Assembly: GCF_003265705.1 (NCBI RefSeq)
Contig: NW_020312935.1
Location: 1,362,373 to 1,426,372, forward strand
DNA length: 64,000 bases
Origin: Callorhinus ursinus
Taxonomy: Eukaryota > Chordata > Mammalia > Carnivora > Otariidae
Direction: 5' to 3'
Shown here: positions 23,505-36,339 of the stretch, piece after piece
How the letters are laid out: every line of letters starts with the position of its first letter
Position numbering within the stretch: the first letter of the stretch is position 1
Notes under the pieces: model-generated
What the model saw: only the letters and a program-made list of their open reading frames with translations
Told to the model about the DNA's origin: nothing
Database searches by the model: none
Program-made: the position numbers and the translations under genes

Positions 23505-23680
23505 AAATCACACTTCCTGCACGCCTGCTATGGACCATCCACTGTACATGATGTGCCGCTTAATCATCTCAATAGCTCGGAGCTTCATTATAACCCCCCT
23601 TCTACAGATGAGGAACAGGACACTTGTCCTCAGTGCCACAGCTTCACCAAGTCCCAGCCTAACTCCAACTTCCATCTGGA
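23505..23680 (-). repeat. Diverged MIR-like fragment
   Basis: 'ctgctatggaccatccactgtacatgatgtgc', 'taatcatctcaatagctcgg' and 'ctacagatgaggaacaggac' fit a reversed MIR. Overlapping open frames here are not coding. Confidence 0.45.
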
Positions 23681-24294
23681 GCACTGTCCTCAGGAGACAC
23701 CACTGTGAGCAAGAACAAAGAGCAAGCAGTCCAGGGTCCCCAGGCCAGTGTCAGAGCGGCTTCAAACCATTTCCTTCTCTTCAAGTCCTCCTCTGTCCTG
23801 CTTGCCTTGCCCAGGGTACGTATCTCTGCTTATCCAAGACAGTCCAAGCAATAAAAGACATACAATTGTGAGGAGAATGGGGGTGGAGGTTCCAGGAACA
23901 CAAGGAAAGGGAAAAGATTTTTTTTTTTTTTGAAGACTGAAAGGGGGCTGAAGAAAGTGAACTATAGTTAAGGGTGACCAAGAAGCCTCGGGTGCAAAAT
24001 GAGGACAAAAGAACCCGCACAACCTCTCAAATCTGAAACCCAGATGGGCAAAGGAAGAAGAAATGCAGAGAGAGAATTCAGACAGATCTTAAGACTAGGG
24101 AGCAGGGAGGTAAGGAAGAGACGCGTGCGAATCTGATAGGAGTCCAGCTGCCTTTGCTGGTAAGGGGAAGGCACAGTGTCATTTATGATGGACAGAACAA
24201 CACTGTGGAAGCTTGCTGGGAACACTTCTGGTAAGAGCAGAATTATGGATTAAAACTAAAAAGGAAAATACCAGCAACACTAGTAATAGTCATA

Positions 24295-24515
24295 ATAATA
24301 ACAATAATAATGGTTTAGTGCTTCCTATGTGACAGGCACTGAGCTGAATACTTTACGTTCATTACTTCATTTAATATTCCAAGCAATCGATTGAAATGGG
24401 TACTAATAGTCACCATGGCCCAGAGAAGTGAAGTGACTTACCCAAGGTCTGTAGCTGGGAGACAGCTCAGCTGGAATCTGCCAGATTAGTCTGACTCTGG
24501 AGTCTGGGTGCTAAT
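24295..24515 (-). repeat. MIR SINE
   Basis: A clear reversed MIR: 'ctatgtgacaggcactgagctgaatactttacgttcattacttcatttaatattcc', 'cccagagaagtgaagtgacttacccaaggtctgtagctgg' and 'ctgactctggagtctgggtgct'. Confidence 0.85.
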
Positions 24516-24519
24516 AATT

Positions 24520-26050
24520 AGATCCTAAGTAGAATCGAGTTGTGGCTTGTAAGAGAGTTCATAGCTTACTCTCACCTTGTGTTGTGTAAGAGATAGAGAA
24601 ATGACCAAACAGTCTCTGTCTTTTGCATTCAGTGCCAATGAGGAAGCAAGCAAATGGTAAATAGCATAGAAAGCATTTCTCTGTGCCCTAAATCTATCCC
24701 AGCAGTTATTTATGAGTCCATGAACTAAGGAAGTAGAGAAGCAGGCTTATATCAGCCATCCAGTACAAGGGTCCTTAGAGTAACTCACCCAAGAATAAGC
24801 CTGCCTAGGCTAGAGAAAATGATCTGCTTTTTGGTAGCTGGACTTTCCCTGGATGGGAACCCTCCTTTCATGAGGTCCAACAATGTAGCAGCATCGAACC
24901 AAGAGGTGTTGGGTAATCCATGAGAACTTAGTGCCCCTTGGCAGACAAAACTTACACATGCCCTATACCCTTTACTTGCCCATATATACCTACTGGCAAT
25001 CATTTTTTGTTTAGGGCCAAGGAGAAGTGGTCAAAGTATCCCTTGGGCTAGCTCCTCTCTGTATTTAACAGCCTTAAAATACCTGAGCAAGAGTTAAAAA
25101 GTCATGGAGAAAGGGAAAAAGAAAACTGGAAGTGACAAAGGAAATTGGTTGGCAGACTATATGAAAAGAGAGAGTCCTAATGTCTATGTAACATCTCTTC
25201 TTGAGGTCTAGGGGCATAATACTGAGCATCTCAAATTCTTTTTCTTCTCTCTGCCTACCCTTTTAACTTCTGTCCCTTGAGCTTCTCTTGCTAACACTCC
25301 TGTAGCCAAGAACTAAATATACCATTTTCTCCAGAGTCTGACTTTGTTGTCACTAAATCAACCCATTGATCTCTGAAAGGCATCACTGATTCCTTTAATG
25401 AGCGACTGTACCAAATATAACTAAAGTATTCTTGCATAGTCTTCATTTATTTTCCCTTTTTTCTTATAGCTAGAATTTTTGTCTCCACATTCTTGAACTC
25501 CTGAGGTATTCCTACGTGCCTTCACATCTGATGTTCAGCATCTCTCAGATGCTTTCCTCCCCAACTGATTACTTTTCACACTTAACTGTGCTTCATGCTG
25601 ACTTCCCACATTATTCTTTCTTCCATTATTGTTAGATGTCAAGGAAATCTTCAGGCACTTAATACCTTTTCTTGAGGTAAACCATAATTTATCTCTAGGG
25701 AAAAAAAGGCATATGGATGGAGAAGAAACTCTCAGTTGCAACCACAAAAGGACAAGGTAGAGAGAGTGGGAGAAACTGTCCAAAATGATCTGTAGACAAA
25801 AATCTGAAGGCTATCTACGGTAGAAGGGAGGAGAAAGAAAAAGGGGAAAGGGAGCTCCACTTTTTTTGAAGTTTTTTTAAAAATACAATTTGTAAAGTAT
25901 AAATAATTTGGCTCAACAACAGCAATTGACATGAATAGAGTTTATACCTTCATTTGGGGAAACAGTGGCTCTAATGCAGAAAACATGAATATATGTTTCA
26001 CCCCGTCTTGAATGAAAACCTAGCCAAACTGGTCACACATAAGAATTTCA
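24520..26050. other. Intron sequence with no recognised feature
   Basis: I see no exon, RNA gene or clear repeat. It is AT-rich with scattered purine tracts. Confidence 0.4.
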
Positions 26051-26058
26051 CGACATTT

Positions 26059-26256
26059 GGGGCACCGGGGTGGCTCAGTCAGTTAAGCAGCCAATTCTTG
26101 GTTTCAGCTTCCTTCATGATCTTGGGGTCATGAGATCGAGCCCCGAGTTGGGCTCCATGCTTAGAGCAGAGTCTGCTTAAAGCTCTCTCTCTCTGCCCAC
26201 CCCGCTCCCCACTCACTCTGTCTCTAAACTAAATAAATAAATCTTAAAAAAAAAAT
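26059..26256 (+). mobile_element. CAN SINE, older subfamily
   Basis: Starts ggggcaccggggtggctcag with 'cagccaattcttggtttcagc' in place of the usual 'ctgccttcggctcagg', and ends in an A-rich tail. Flanks cgacattt (26051-26058) and tgacattt (26259-26266) may be the duplication. Confidence 0.88.
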
Positions 26257-26525
26257 TGTGACATTTACCTAGCTAATATTTTACTCAACAAAATGTAACT
26301 GCACATGTTGGGAGTTGACCATTGGTGGGCACTGACCTGGGCCTGAACACATATGAATAAATCAACATAGTCTTGTCTTCATTGAGCTTAAAGTCAAAGG
26401 GCAAGTTTTTATCTATTTTTCTTGGTCTTTCAAATTAAAGAATTTATCTAAGATCCTATGGGATCCCATATTATTTAATCCCTTCCTATATATCCACAAA
26501 AGTTATATCCAACAAACATACTCAC

Positions 26526-26645
26526 TTTGTCATTATTCCTCAAAATGAGTGGAACTTCATAGACTTCACAGGGAGTATAATTCTGAAACACAATTTCTGA
26601 TGGAAAAGGCTGGAATAATGCCTGATCCAGGTCAATTCCTGAAAA
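26526..26645 (-). CDS. HYDIN: HYDIN coding exon 3 (40 codons)
   Basis: This 120-base exon encodes 40 residues starting FSGIDLDQALFQPFPSEIVF and ending YEVPLILRNNDK. The part from 'PSEIVFQNYTP' onward looks like the first strands of an ASH (ASPM-SPD2-Hydin) domain, where an N-terminal hydrophobic strand is followed by a turn and a 'PLILRNND' strand. ASH domains are immunoglobulin-like MSP-family folds that repeat along HYDIN and are common in ciliary proteins. The acceptor is tttcaatgcag and the donor is AAA|gtgagt, both phase 0. It continues directly into 'IPRMVKVVEE' of the next exon, which completes the usual 'NND-x-P' motif. No ORF call covers it because it has no internal start and is short. 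Confidence 0.94.
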
Positions 26646-28041
26646 CTGCATTGAAAGAGTAAATTCATTATATAGTTATGCAGTGGCAGAAATGACAGGG
26701 GAATATATGAAAATACTACATAGACCTATGGATATTAATACTAAAAACATACAAAACACTCAGAAAGGTGTAACTACTATAAGCAATAACTGTTATAAGT
26801 ACTAAAGTTATTGTGAACAACTTGTTTAATACAAAAGAAAGTAGAAGATTTGGTCCTCAGTTTAAAAAATATAGGCTAATTAGAACATCAACCCAAAACT
26901 TCCATTTACAGCAATGATGAATAAGGTCATGATTTCCCTATGAAAATAACAAGAAAAACTCTATCAACAAATATTTGCGTGGAGGCACTGAAGAGCTTAA
27001 CAAGACAGTATGAGCTAATGTCAAAACTATGAATTATCTCAAGCTATTAGCTTGGGTGGAATCCAATAGGTTTTGAGTATTGCCATGTTTCCTTAAAATT
27101 GTAGAATATTCCATGATGCTCTGTGAGTACACAGTTGCACCCTGGGGCACCTTAGTATAGTTTGCAAAATGAAGGTGTAAGCATCCACCTCAATAATTTA
27201 GAAAAGCAGTAGCAAACATAAAAAACAAATAAAATCCAAACAAATGGAAAAAATGATATAACAAAAACAATAAAAATTCATAAAATAGAAAGTAACTACA
27301 GAATCAACAAAGCCAAAGTCTTTAAAGACTAACAAAATTGATAAAATACCTAGTGAGTATGATCAAGAAAACAAGGCAAAAGGCACAAAGAGCCAATAAA
27401 AAGAATGAAAATAGGGGCATTACAATAGAAATCAAACTAACTGAAAAGATAATAAATGGATATTATGTCAAGAAATGTGAAAATTTAGATTAAAAAGTAC
27501 AAATCCTAAGAAAATACAATTTATCAAAACTAGCACAAGAAGAAATAGAAAATATGAGTAGTTCTATAACTAGTAAAGTGAATCTGTAAGTAAAAACTTT
27601 TGATAGAGAAAACCCCAGCCCAAATAACTTTACAAGCAAATTCTAGCAAACATTTAAAGACACAGCACAAATATTATAGAAACTATCCCAAAGGAAAGAA
27701 AAAAAAAATAAGTCTCCCAACTCAATGATGTCAGCACAACTTCCATATAACTAAGAAAGACAGTGGGAGAAAGGAAAACTATAGGCTGAATCTTAGTTAT
27801 ATACAAAAGAATGTTTTTAAAAAAGGAACAAAACATTAGCAAACTGAAACCCACAATATATAAAAAGGATAACACATCATGACTAAATTGGGTTTATCTC
27901 AGAAATTCAAAGTTGTTTTAACATTAGAAATTGATTAAAAAGAAACAAAATTGTCATTTTCCCCAGAAGAAGAAAAGCTGCTTATTTAGAAAATTCAAAA
28001 TAACCTATAGATAAGCTATTAGAATTAATAAGTTGCTTATT

Positions 28042-28196
28042 GGGGCACGTGGGTGGCTCAGTTGGTTGAGCGACTGCCTTCAGCTCAGGTCATGGTCCTG
28101 GAGTCCCGGGATCAAGTCCCGCTTCTCCCTCTGACCCTCCCCCGTCTCATGCTCTCCCTCTCTCATATAAATAAATAAAAATCTTTAATAAAAAAA
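28042..28196 (+). mobile_element. CAN SINE with an internal deletion
   Basis: Flanks aataagttgcttatt (28027-28041) and aataagttacttatc (28197-28211) form the target-site duplication. About 30 bases are missing where 'gggatcaagtcccgc' joins directly to 'ttctccctctgacc'. It interrupts the old L1. Confidence 0.92.
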
Positions 28197-29158
28197 AATA
28201 AGTTACTTATCAAGGTCACTGAGTACAAGGGCAACAAGCAAAAATCAATTCTATTTCTATGTACTAGCAAAGAACATTTAGGAAATGAAATTTATAAACA
28301 GTACCATTCAAAATAGCATCCCAAAACATAAAATACATAGGAATAAATCTAATGAAAGATGGGTAAGACCTTTATCCAGGAAAACTACAAGACATTCTTG
28401 AGAGGAATTAAAGATGACCTACATAAATACAGGAATATACTATGTTCATGAATTGAAAGACAATATTTTAAGGATGTCAAATACTCCCTTAACTGATCTA
28501 AAAATTCAATGTAATCCAATTAAAAAAATCATGTAGAAATTTTTTTTGGAAATTAAAAAGCTGATTATAAAATGTATATGTAAAAGCAAAGGACCAAGAA
28601 TAAACAAGATACATTTAAAGAACAAGATAGGAGGACTTGCTTCATCAGGTAGCAAGACTTATATTATTATATATCATATACTGTTACTTATCAGAGTAAT
28701 TAAAATAGTGAAGTATTAGCATAAGATTTATCCTAAAAACAAATGTACCAGATTTAAAAATCTGGAAACAAATTTTTAAATATATGGACACTTGATATAT
28801 TCTTAAATATACATATTCTTAAATATATGGACAAAGGTAACACTAACAAGCATTGGGGAAGAGATACATTCTCTTTAATGAATAGTATTGGGTTAACTGG
28901 ATATTCCATAGGAAAAATATCAATTTAACCCCTATCACACACCATTCCAAGTGAATCAAAGCTCTCAATATGAAAGGTAAAACAAGAAAATTTTCAGAAG
29001 AAAACCAAGAGGAATATCTTCATAATGTTGAAGAATGCAAAATTTTCTTTAATGGGGCACAGAAAATACAAAACATAAATGAAAAAATTGGTAAATTTTG
29101 TCATATTGAAATTTAAAACATGTTCATCAAAAGATAGCCTTTAAGAAATGAAAAAGAA

Positions 29159-29355
29159 GGGGCGCCTGGGTGGCTCAGTCATTAAGTGTCTGCCTTCGGC
29201 TCAGGTCATGGTCCCAGGGTCCTGGGATCGAGCCCCGTGTCAGGCTCCCTGATCAGGCAAGAGGTCTGCTTCTCCCTCTCCCACTCCCCCTGCTTGTGTT
29301 CCTGCTCTTGCTATCTCTCTATCAAATAAGCAAGTAAAATCTTTTTAAAAAGGAA
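29159..29355 (+). mobile_element. CAN SINE
   Basis: Perfect 16-bp duplication aagaaatgaaaaagaa at 29143-29158 and 29356-29371, so it is a young insertion in the old L1. Confidence 0.95.
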
Positions 29356-30317
29356 AAGAAATGAAAAAGAAATCCAAAGAATGAGAGATTATTTGTAGTA
29401 CACATAATTGATAAAGGACTAGTCTCCAGAATATATGAGGAACTTTTACAAATCAGTAAGAAATAGACAAAACACATAAACATGTGATTTATAAAAGATG
29501 ATATCCAAATGGCTAATAAACACGAAAAGTTGCTTAACCTCATCAGAAATCAAGAAACTGCAATTAAACCACAGTGTGACAACACTATACACCCAATAGA
29601 ATAATTTCAATTAAAGAGACTGACAATATTAAATATTAGTAGCAAGCACTTAATACTTAAGTATTAGCAGTTCCAACTGCACAGCTAATGGCAGTATAAT
29701 AGTATAAACACTTTAGAAAACTAGCAATTACTACTAAAGAGACACATATACATAGCCTATAACCTAGAAATTCCACCTTTATGTATATGCCCATACTGCA
29801 TATATGCGCACTAAAAGAAATATACAAGAGTGTTTATAACACCATCATTTATAAGAGCCAAAATGTGGAAAAAAACAAATGCTCATCAACAGTAAAATGG
29901 ATAAATAATTGGTGGCATAATCATAAAATGGAATACTATACAGCAATAAAAATGAATGAACTACCCCTACACACAACAACCTAAATCTTCAAAACAATAT
30001 ATTAAATTAAATTAGCCAGAAATTAAAGAGTATATACTGTGGTATTCCACTTATATAAAGGTTGAATAAAGGAAAAATAAACCTATGATTAGCAGTTCTT
30101 CTGGAGAAGAGGAACAGGTACTGACTGGGAAGGGCATAAGAAAGCTCCTTCATCCTAGAAGAATGCTTCTAGGACGCCGGTAATGCTGAAGCTTACATTC
30201 CTTCATCTGAGTGGTAGTTATTTGAGTATCTTTAGTTTGTTAAAATTCATCAGGCTATATGCTCATGATACACACACACACATTCAATAAAAATTTTACT
30301 TAAAAATGTAGTTTTGT

Positions 30318-30476
30318 GGGGCACCTGGGTGGCTCAGTCGGTTAAGCGTCTAAGTCTTGGTTTCAGTTCGGGTCATGACCTCAGGCTTGTGAGATCAAGC
30401 CCCTCAGTGGACTCTGCGCTGGACCTGGGACCTTCTTAAGATTCTCTCTCTCCCTCTACCCTTCCTCTGCCACTGT
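30318..30476 (+). mobile_element. CAN SINE, 3' end not typical
   Basis: Starts ggggcacctgggtggctcag and has the 'taagtcttggtttcagttcggg' older-type middle. It ends without a clean A-tail before an AT-rich tract. Confidence 0.85.
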
Positions 30477-31530
30477 TTTTATTATAGATATATAATTCAT
30501 ATTTACAAATATGAATATATATAGAGAGATGAATATATGTATATAGCAATTAAAATACTGTGTTTTGGATTTGTATAAACTGACCAATGGTGTGAAAAAG
30601 TCCAGAAACAGATCCTTGTATATGGATCACTGGATATATGACAGAGGCCTTATAGTGCAAAGGAAACAGTGGATTTCAGCATAAATGACAGACCCCAAGA
30701 TTGACTCTCTGTAGGTTGTAACTGGCAGCTTGAGCTCCCTTCCCCAACCCTCCTGCCACAAATAACCAGGGTTAAAAGAAGATGCCCGGCAAGAACGTCC
30801 ACGATTTCAGATCTCAGGTAAGGCTTGCACTATACAGATCTCCAGGGCCGGTGGCAGACTCTGATAGGCAAAACCACCAACTCCTTGTTTGGAACACTGA
30901 GAGTGGCAACGTGAAATTCCCTGTATGCCATCTGGCACCAGGAAGTAGTAGGGAAGGGAGAGCTGAATGGGCAACACATAAATCTGCATGTTTATAGGAA
31001 GCAGTGTGGCACTGAGGCAGGCAAGAAGGGAAGGATTCTGGATGCTAAGGGTCCCCACAAGTCACAACTCTGGTGAAAGGCTAACACAGCTCAGTCCTCC
31101 TTCCTTCCTCTCAGCCCTCTTCCAAATAAACACACGCACACAATCCTCCTTCATAAAACGCTATGCTGAGACTCATGAAGGATGCCTGCTGGTCTGGGAC
31201 ACCGCCAGGACCTGCCCCAACAGGAATTGCCTGCAGATCGCAAATCCAGGAAAAATGTCCTTCTTTCCTCCAAAAATGAGTGGTAACAATAACAATAATA
31301 GTAATGATAAATCAAGATCTATAAAAAAAATTCAAGGAAAAACAAAGGAATAAAGAAAATGGCAAGTGAAAAACAGTTAACAGGAAAGTTGCCATGAAGC
31401 AATGAAAATGCTGGCTACACTGTTTCACTATAAATGCAAAAGACATAATGGAAAAATTCTGAAAGCACAAAGCAAATAATTAAGAGGCAGGGAGGACCTA
31501 AGCAATCAAAGTGAGGAAAAATCCATGTGT
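30477..31530. other. Intron stretch, AT-rich tract then unassigned sequence
   Basis: An AT-rich tract at 30480-30560 includes a perfect 10-bp inverted repeat with a 2-base loop at 30495-30516. The rest (30640-31530) has no recognised feature. Open frames 30782-31353 show no family. Confidence 0.4.
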
Positions 31531-31539
31531 TCACTCAAT

Positions 31540-32515
31540 AAATACCAATTAATTGAGTTTCCAGTATTTTCCAAATGTTAAGCACACAGTAGTAAACAAA
31601 GCCAACAAAGCCCTTGCTGACATTCTTGGGGAAATAGATTAAAAAACAGATAATGGATAAAAAAAAATAAAGAATTGTATAATAATGAGATCAGGCAGTG
31701 ATTTGGCTATGGAGAAAACTAAAGAACAAGGAGACAGAGTGAATGCAGGTTGTATGCTCTTTTCAATAGGTGTCAAGGGATGGCCTCTCTGAGGAAAGGA
31801 CATCCAAGTAGAGATCTAAGCAAGTCCTGTAAAGATCTGAGACAATAGCATTACAGTTAAAAGGAATAGCAAGTGCAAAGGCCCTGAGGTGTGGATCATC
31901 ATTGAGTGTTTGAAGAGCAACAAGAGGAGGGTACAGCTAGAAGAGAATGAGCTAGGGAAGAGTGGAAGAAAAAGAGATCTATGAGGGAAACAGGATTAAA
32001 TGATGTAGTACCCTATAACTCTGAGGGCAATAGGAAGCTGTTGGATGGCTTTACACATGGAAGTAACATGTTCTAATTTACATTTTAAAAATCATTCTTT
32101 CCTTTTTGTGCAGAATTGATGATGGGGCAATGAGATGGAAACAGGGAGACTATTTCAGTAGTCTAGAGGATGGTGGCTTGAACTGGGAGGGTACTGGTGC
32201 AGGTGGTGAGAAGCAGTTTGAGTAAAGCTATATTTGTGAAAGTAGAAGTTTACAGCACTTGTCATTGGATTTCATATAAGATGCAAGAAAAAAAAGAGGC
32301 ATCAGAGATAATCCCAAGGTAGGTTTCTGGCCTGAGGAAATAGATAAATGGGGGTTACTATATACTAGATGGAGGAGACAAAGGAGAAGAGGTCATGTTT
32401 TTAGGGAAGGAAAGTAACACATTTCTGAGCTACCAAGCATTCACTGGGCTGAATATGTGATCCTGAGTTCAGAGGATAGACCATACCAAGAGAAATAGTT
32501 GTGAAAGTAATCATT
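31540..32515 (-). repeat. L2 LINE, long fragment
   Basis: Contains reversed L2 text: 'ggaatagcaagtgcaaaggccctgaggtgtgg', 'gaagctgttggatggctttacacatggaagtaacatgttc', 'aaacagggagactatttcagtagtctagaggatggtggcttgaac' and 'gataatcccaaggtaggtttctggcctgagg'. Confidence 0.75.
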
Positions 32516-32531
32516 TAAAAAGTAGAATTTA

Positions 32532-32722
32532 GGGGCGCCTGGGTGGCTCAGTCAGTTAAGCGTCTGCCTTTGGCTCAGGTCATGATCCCAGGGTCCTGGG
32601 ATCAAGTCCCACATCGGGCTCCCTGCTCAGCAGGAAGCCTGCTTCTCCCTCTCCCACTCCCCCTGCTTGTGTTCCTTCTCTCGCTGTGTCTGTCAAATAA
32701 ATAAATAAAATCTTAAAAAAAA
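32532..32722 (+). mobile_element. CAN SINE
   Basis: Complete, with a perfect 15-bp duplication aaaaagtagaattta at 32517-32531 and 32723-32737. Confidence 0.95.
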
Positions 32723-32967
32723 AAAAAGTAGAATTTAAAGCCTGCTCCTAGAAGGGGGTCACCTAAAGAATGAGTTCAGAAGAGAAACAACTTCAAGGAC
32801 CAAGTCCAGGGGAGCCCCAAAATTTAGTGATCAGGAACAGGAGAGAGATCCAAAAAATAAAATAAGAAGAAAACAACCAGTGAAGTAGGAAGAAAATCAA
32901 AGGAATATGATATCTGAGCTACAAGTAAATAAATAATAAATTTTGTACCTACAAAAAACAGACACTG

Positions 32968-33138
32968 ACTGCCTTCAGCTCAGGTCATGATCCCAGGGTC
33001 GTGGGATCGAGCCCTGCATCGGGCTCCCTGCTCGACGGGAAGCCTGCTTCTCCCTCTCCCACTCACCCTGCTTGTGTTCCCTCTCTCGCTGTCTCTCTCT
33101 CTGTCAAATAAATAAATAAAATATTTAAAAAAAAAGAG
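32968..33138 (+). mobile_element. CAN SINE, 5'-truncated
   Basis: Begins inside the element at 'ctgccttcagctcaggtcatg', lacking about 40 bases of the head that hold the A-box-like part. The tail is (AAATAAAT) then A-rich. A full-length SINE ends only about 240 bp to the left. Confidence 0.88.
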
Positions 33139-33139
33139 A

Positions 33140-34880
33140 GAGAGACATTGAGTCAAATGCTGTGAGACAACTCAGAAGGGCCAAACTGGTCAAGCTAAAG
33201 GATGAATTATAAGAGAAACACATATACACAAAACTCAAAGTAAGTTTTGAGGATAGTCTGATGGATATAATTACAATGAAATGGAAATGAACAGAAAATT
33301 AAAAATGGATGGCAAGGGAATACAAGATGTAGAAGGGCAGACAAAGAAGGTCCAACATGTTCATAACTGATATTCCTCAAGAAAAGAACCAAAAATGGCA
33401 AGAATATTGGGTAATTCAAGAAGAACTTTCTAGAAGTAAACTAAAGACACACAGTACCTCAGGAAAAGTTTAGTCACATCCTAATAAAATTACTGGATAT
33501 TAAATTAGAATAAATAGTCTTTGGGCATAAGAGCTAAAAGATTTATGTATCTATAGTGGGGTAAATCAAGCTGGCATCATCATACTTCTGCATACCATTA
33601 TAAATCATATTTCTGCTTACCATTAAAGCCAGAAGGTAGTGAGGAAAATGACTGCACAGCTTATATGGGGAAAATGTGTGACCCAAGAACTTTATACCTA
33701 ACAAATCTGAAGTTCAGCATAAAGGCAATAGGCAAATACTGTCAAACAAAACCAAGGAAGTATAATGTCCATAGGCTCTTCTTGAAGATATTGGTAGAAG
33801 AGGACTGTCGCCCAACTAAGAACAAATGAAACTCCAGAAAATAAAGTAAAAATAACCAAATGAGTTGAGAAAGAAAGAAGAGAAATGATGAGATAGAGTA
33901 AAGTATACTAATTTTGTCATCCTTCATAGCAGGGGTCAAAATACATTAAAACACACACAAGCGGTACATGCAGGAAAATATGCATAGCCTGGTCTCAGTT
34001 ACACTGTGGGAAAGGAGCAAACAGCTCTTGATCAGGATGAGTTAGCACCGGGAGAAGCCATGTTCCTGCCCTCAAAGAAGAGAAGAAACAATAACGAAAG
34101 CCAGCAGTATTCAGAGGAAGAACAAATTTTGTGCAGATCCTATACAGGGGAGGCAATGGGGCTACAGTGAGAGCAAAAGAGCCTCAGGAACTCATTCATC
34201 ACGTGGGAAAGATCTCTGAAAATCTCTCAGGAATAGCCCGGGGAAGCCTTTGAGAGGAGGCAGATCTCCATCAGTTTGGCTGATGGAGGTTCACCATAAT
34301 TTGTACATAAAAAGGAAAGCATCTAATTCAAGAAATTAATTTAAAAGTAGGAAATAAGACCTTATTTTATAATCATATGCTTCTAAAGCCCAGAATACAT
34401 GGTTTACATGAGAATATAGAAACAGGTTAAAATAACTGTTCTTTAGAGACTAAAAGGATACATTTGCTATTGGAAGTGAGCCAGAAGAGACAACAAATGC
34501 CTCCTTTAATAAACAATTCCACCTTCTCCGTTTCTAGTGATGACAGCTCAGGGAAGAATGGGATTTCTTGTTGTGTTAAGAAGATGAATTAACTGGATTT
34601 GGCTACTATAATCCTTTGAACTACTCCTGATTTGTAAACAATAGTGTCCGGAAGTAGCTAAGAAATGTGACTAGTCAAAAGTTATTTGTACTTATTAATT
34701 ATAATTCTCTCCATATTAAATCACAGATATCAAGATCAACAGAAGTAGAACAAGAATATATAACACAAACGCAATAAGGAATGAGCCCAGAAACAATAAC
34801 CATTACTTAGTTCCTGTTGTTCTGGAATGCTCACATAGTTACAGGGCCTGCCTCATAAGCAAGTATGACAGAAGGCAGCT
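33140..34880. other. Intron sequence, partly diverged HAL1-like
   Basis: The segment 33470-33740 ('aaattagaataaatagtctttgggcataagagc', 'actgcacagcttatatggggaaaatgtgtg', 'cccaagaactttatacctaacaaatc') resembles an old L1 or HAL1. The remainder holds nothing I recognise. Confidence 0.35.
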
Positions 34881-34882
34881 AC

Positions 34883-35008
34883 CTTTTGATGCGTTGTTTC
34901 CCCCATATCTAAAAGTTCGATGATCTGTGGTCGGCACATCAAACGTGTATTAGCCAGTCTCTGCTCTGTGGTGAGGGACATTTCCTTCAGGAACTCTGAG
35001 GGTGTCAG
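34883..35008 (-). CDS. HYDIN: HYDIN coding exon 2 (42 codons)
   Basis: This 126-base exon encodes 42 residues beginning LTPSEFLKEMSLTTEQRLAN and ending LLDMGETTHQK, a stretch I recognise as HYDIN residues just upstream of the first ASH-type beta domain. It is too short and lacks a start, so it is not a free-standing ORF. It was read from the reverse complement by hand. The acceptor is taaattctag and the donor is AAG|gtagct, both in phase 0, so it joins the 45-codon exon at 37726 and the 40-codon exon at 26645 without breaking the frame. The segment is polar and probably a linker. The reading frame has no stop. The donor is not a strong consensus (GTAGCT) but fits the expected exon end. Confidence 0.93.
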
Positions 35009-35296
35009 CTAGAATTTAAAACAAAACAGCTGAAGATTCATAATTGGTTATACTGAAAAAGTGTTTGCATGAGTGCCAGTAATGAATAATTTGTGTTTTC
35101 AGCTTTCAGGATAATTCTGGAATGCCACTAAGTTCCATTATGAAATATTTAAATTAAATAATATAAGAGAAGTACCTGTGCACTTTTAAGCTCTTTGCAC
35201 ACTAATTTGAAATGACATGTGGTTGCAGTTTCCTTGTGATTTTGAAGAAATTACACAAAAGTAACTGGGGGTGGGGAGTCAAGAAATTGCACAGGA

Positions 35297-35482
35297 GGGG
35301 CGCCTGGGTGGCTCAGTCATCAAACGTCTGCCTTCAGCTCAGGTCATGATCCCAGGGTCCTGGGATCGAGTCCAGCATCGGGCTCCCTGCTCAGCAGGGA
35401 GTCTATTTCTCCCTCTCCCACTCCCCCTGCTTGTATTCCGTCTCTCTCTGTCAAATAAATAAATAAAATATTGAAAAAAAGA
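35297..35482 (+). mobile_element. CAN SINE
   Basis: Perfect 16-bp duplication aagaaattgcacagga at 35281-35296 and 35483-35498. Young insertion in the intron between coding exons 1 and 2. Confidence 0.95.
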
Positions 35483-35777
35483 AAGAAATTGCACAGGAAC
35501 ATATCCAAAGAGCTTAACATTTACGCTCAGAAGATGCATCTGAGCATACAACTCTGCTTCCAAAATCACTTCTAGTTTTCAGAGCTGAGGAATGTGAAAT
35601 GCTTCTATTTCTCAACTGAAGCTACAACAAACAAGCAAAGCATATGGGTGTTTAGCTATCCCACTATAATAGTAGGTTAAAGAGGAATCTTGTGAAATGG
35701 AAAGGATCTAGGGAGTGTGACTGCACAGCTTAGGAATGAGTTTGAACTTCTTAGAAATCACAGGAGCACATTTTGAC

Positions 35778-36339
35778 CTTGTTTTTTTTTTAATTTTTTT
35801 ATTTGGAATATGAATTTTATTGTTATGTTAATCACCATACATTACATCATTAGTTTTTGATGTAGTGTTCCATGATTCATTGTTTGTGCATAACACCCAG
35901 TGCTCCACGCAGAACGTGCCCTCTTTAATACCCATCACCAGGCTAACCCATCCCCCACACTCCTCCCCTCTAGAACCCTCAGTTTGTTTTTCAGAGTCCA
36001 TCATCTCTCATGGTTTGTCTCCCCCTCCGATTTACTCCCCTTCCTTCTTCCCCTCCTGCTATCTTCTTCTTCTTTTTTTTCTTAACATATATTGCATTAC
36101 TTGTTTCAGAGGTACAGATCTGTGATTCAACAGTCTTGCACAATTCACAGCGCTCACCATAGCACATACCATCCCCAATGTCTATCACCCAGCCACCCCA
36201 TCCCTCCCACCCCCCCACCACTCCAGCAACCCTCAGTTTGTTTCCTGAGATTAAGAATTCCTCGTATCAGTGAGGTCATATGATACATGTCTTTCTCTGA
36301 TTGACTTATTTCACTCAGCATAACACCCTCCAGTTTTAA
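35778..36339 (-). mobile_element. L1 LINE 3' end, 5'-truncated
   Basis: Reversed copy of the L1 3' region. The plus strand has 'cattagtttttgatgtagtgttccatgattcattg', a C-rich stretch and 'attgacttatttcactcagcataacaccctcc'. Like the L1 at 12787, it carries both 3'UTR modules. The overlapping open frames here are L1 debris. Confidence 0.93.

Larger units (their letters stand above)
27190..30317 (+). mobile_element. Old L1 LINE (ORF2 and 3' region), interrupted by two SINEs
   Basis: A long L1 read on the plus strand: early ORF2 text 'aaccccagcccaaataactttacaagcaaattctagcaaac', 'ggaataaatctaatgaaagatgggtaagacctttatcc', later 'gataaaggactagtctccagaatatatg', 'gccaaaatgtggaaaaaaac', and the end 'aatgaatgaactacccctacac' and beyond. 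Stops and indels break ORF2. SINEs at 28042 and 29159 sit inside it. It fills much of the 8.2 kb HYDIN intron. Confidence 0.85.

Noticed and set aside
23404..23871. 155-codon plus-strand open frame
   Set aside because: Spans a diverged MIR and unrelated sequence, with no domain.
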